Shown in pieces: positions 14,119 through 14,188 of a stretch of DNA of 14,188 nucleotides. The stretch is from an uncultured Azospirillum sp. (GTDB lineage Bacteria > Pseudomonadota > Alphaproteobacteria > Azospirillales > Azospirillaceae). The notes under the pieces were generated by a model, which had not been told where the DNA came from, ran no database searches, and saw only the letters and a program-made list of their open reading frames with translations. Numbering within the stretch: position 1 is the stretch's first letter; each line of letters begins with the position of its first letter. The position numbers and the translations under genes are program-made. The DNA lies in assembly GCF_946480385.1 (NCBI RefSeq), contig NZ_CAMLJP010000142.1, forward strand, positions 1 through 14,188, in the 5' to 3' direction.

Positions 14119-14188
14119 ATGGATTATTTCATACAGCAATTGATCAACGGCTTGTCGCTTGGGGCGATTTACGGCCTGATCGCGATTG
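14119..14188 (+). CDS. livH: LivH-type branched-chain amino-acid ABC transporter permease (5' end only)
   Basis: Only 23 codons are inside the window. The start MDYFIQQL followed by INGLSLGAIYGLIAI is the hallmark N-terminus of LivH/HisP-superfamily permeases of branched-chain amino-acid ABC importers, where LINGLxxGxxYxLxA is highly conserved and forms the first membrane segment. The ATG at 14119 is preceded by GGGAGAAG about 9 nt upstream. UrtB-type urea permeases begin similarly, so the substrate class is less certain than the family. By family habit livM, livG and livF would follow to the right of the window. Its position near alanine dehydrogenase and two Lrp regulators fits an amino-acid-use neighbourhood. 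Confidence 0.85.
   Translation, partial: MDYFIQQLINGLSLGAIYGLIAI

Overview
The window is high-GC DNA with dense, strongly GC3-biased genes, most like an Azospirillum-type alphaproteobacterium (Rhodospirillales). The taxonomic call is inference. It rests on codon bias, the DUF47-pit pair, a DinB with an N-terminal zinc ribbon of the kind known in alphaproteobacteria, and the divergent Lrp-type regulator/alanine dehydrogenase pair. No tRNA, rRNA, insertion sequence, prophage gene or CRISPR array was seen; the region reads as chromosomal or chromid housekeeping DNA.

Layout. (1) 1-1559, minus strand: a two-gene phosphate-uptake operon, a DUF47/PhoU-like protein followed by a PiT phosphate permease cut by the window edge. 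A three-repeat Pho-box-like element (1648-1676) lies between this operon and a divergent gene for a small exported Ala/Pro-rich protein (1827-2360). (2) 2361-3632: three short genes of unknown function (82, 96 and 83 aa). The last two converge on a bidirectional terminator hairpin. (3) 3633-4110: a 478-bp gap without a convincing gene, holding an inverted repeat whose minus-strand loop is pyrimidine-rich. (4) 4111-8441: a sensory pair, a 1198-aa hybrid kinase with a sodium/solute-symporter-like membrane domain (CrbS/MxtR architecture) and a NarL/LuxR response regulator (CrbR/ErdR type). In other bacteria such pairs control acetate use through acs. (5) 8445-9731: a LysE/RhtB amino-acid exporter divergent from an Lrp/AsnC regulator. 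(6) 9846-11542: DNA polymerase IV followed by a stand-alone SpoT-like HD alarmone hydrolase, on the same strand and possibly co-transcribed. (7) 11556-13366: a second Lrp/AsnC regulator divergent from alanine dehydrogenase, with two short perfect dyads in the shared promoter region. (8) 13367-14118: about 750 bp without a gene, rich in inverted repeats. (9) 14119 onward: the first 23 codons of a LivH-type branched-chain amino-acid ABC permease.

Functionally the right half is weighted to amino-acid handling: export, alanine catabolism, branched-chain amino-acid uptake and two Lrp-family regulators. The left half is weighted to phosphate. I found no clear novel multi-gene system. The best leads are the Pho-box arrangement, the polymerase IV/alarmone-hydrolase pairing, the structured DNA upstream of livH, and a possible small RNA at about 3800-3990.
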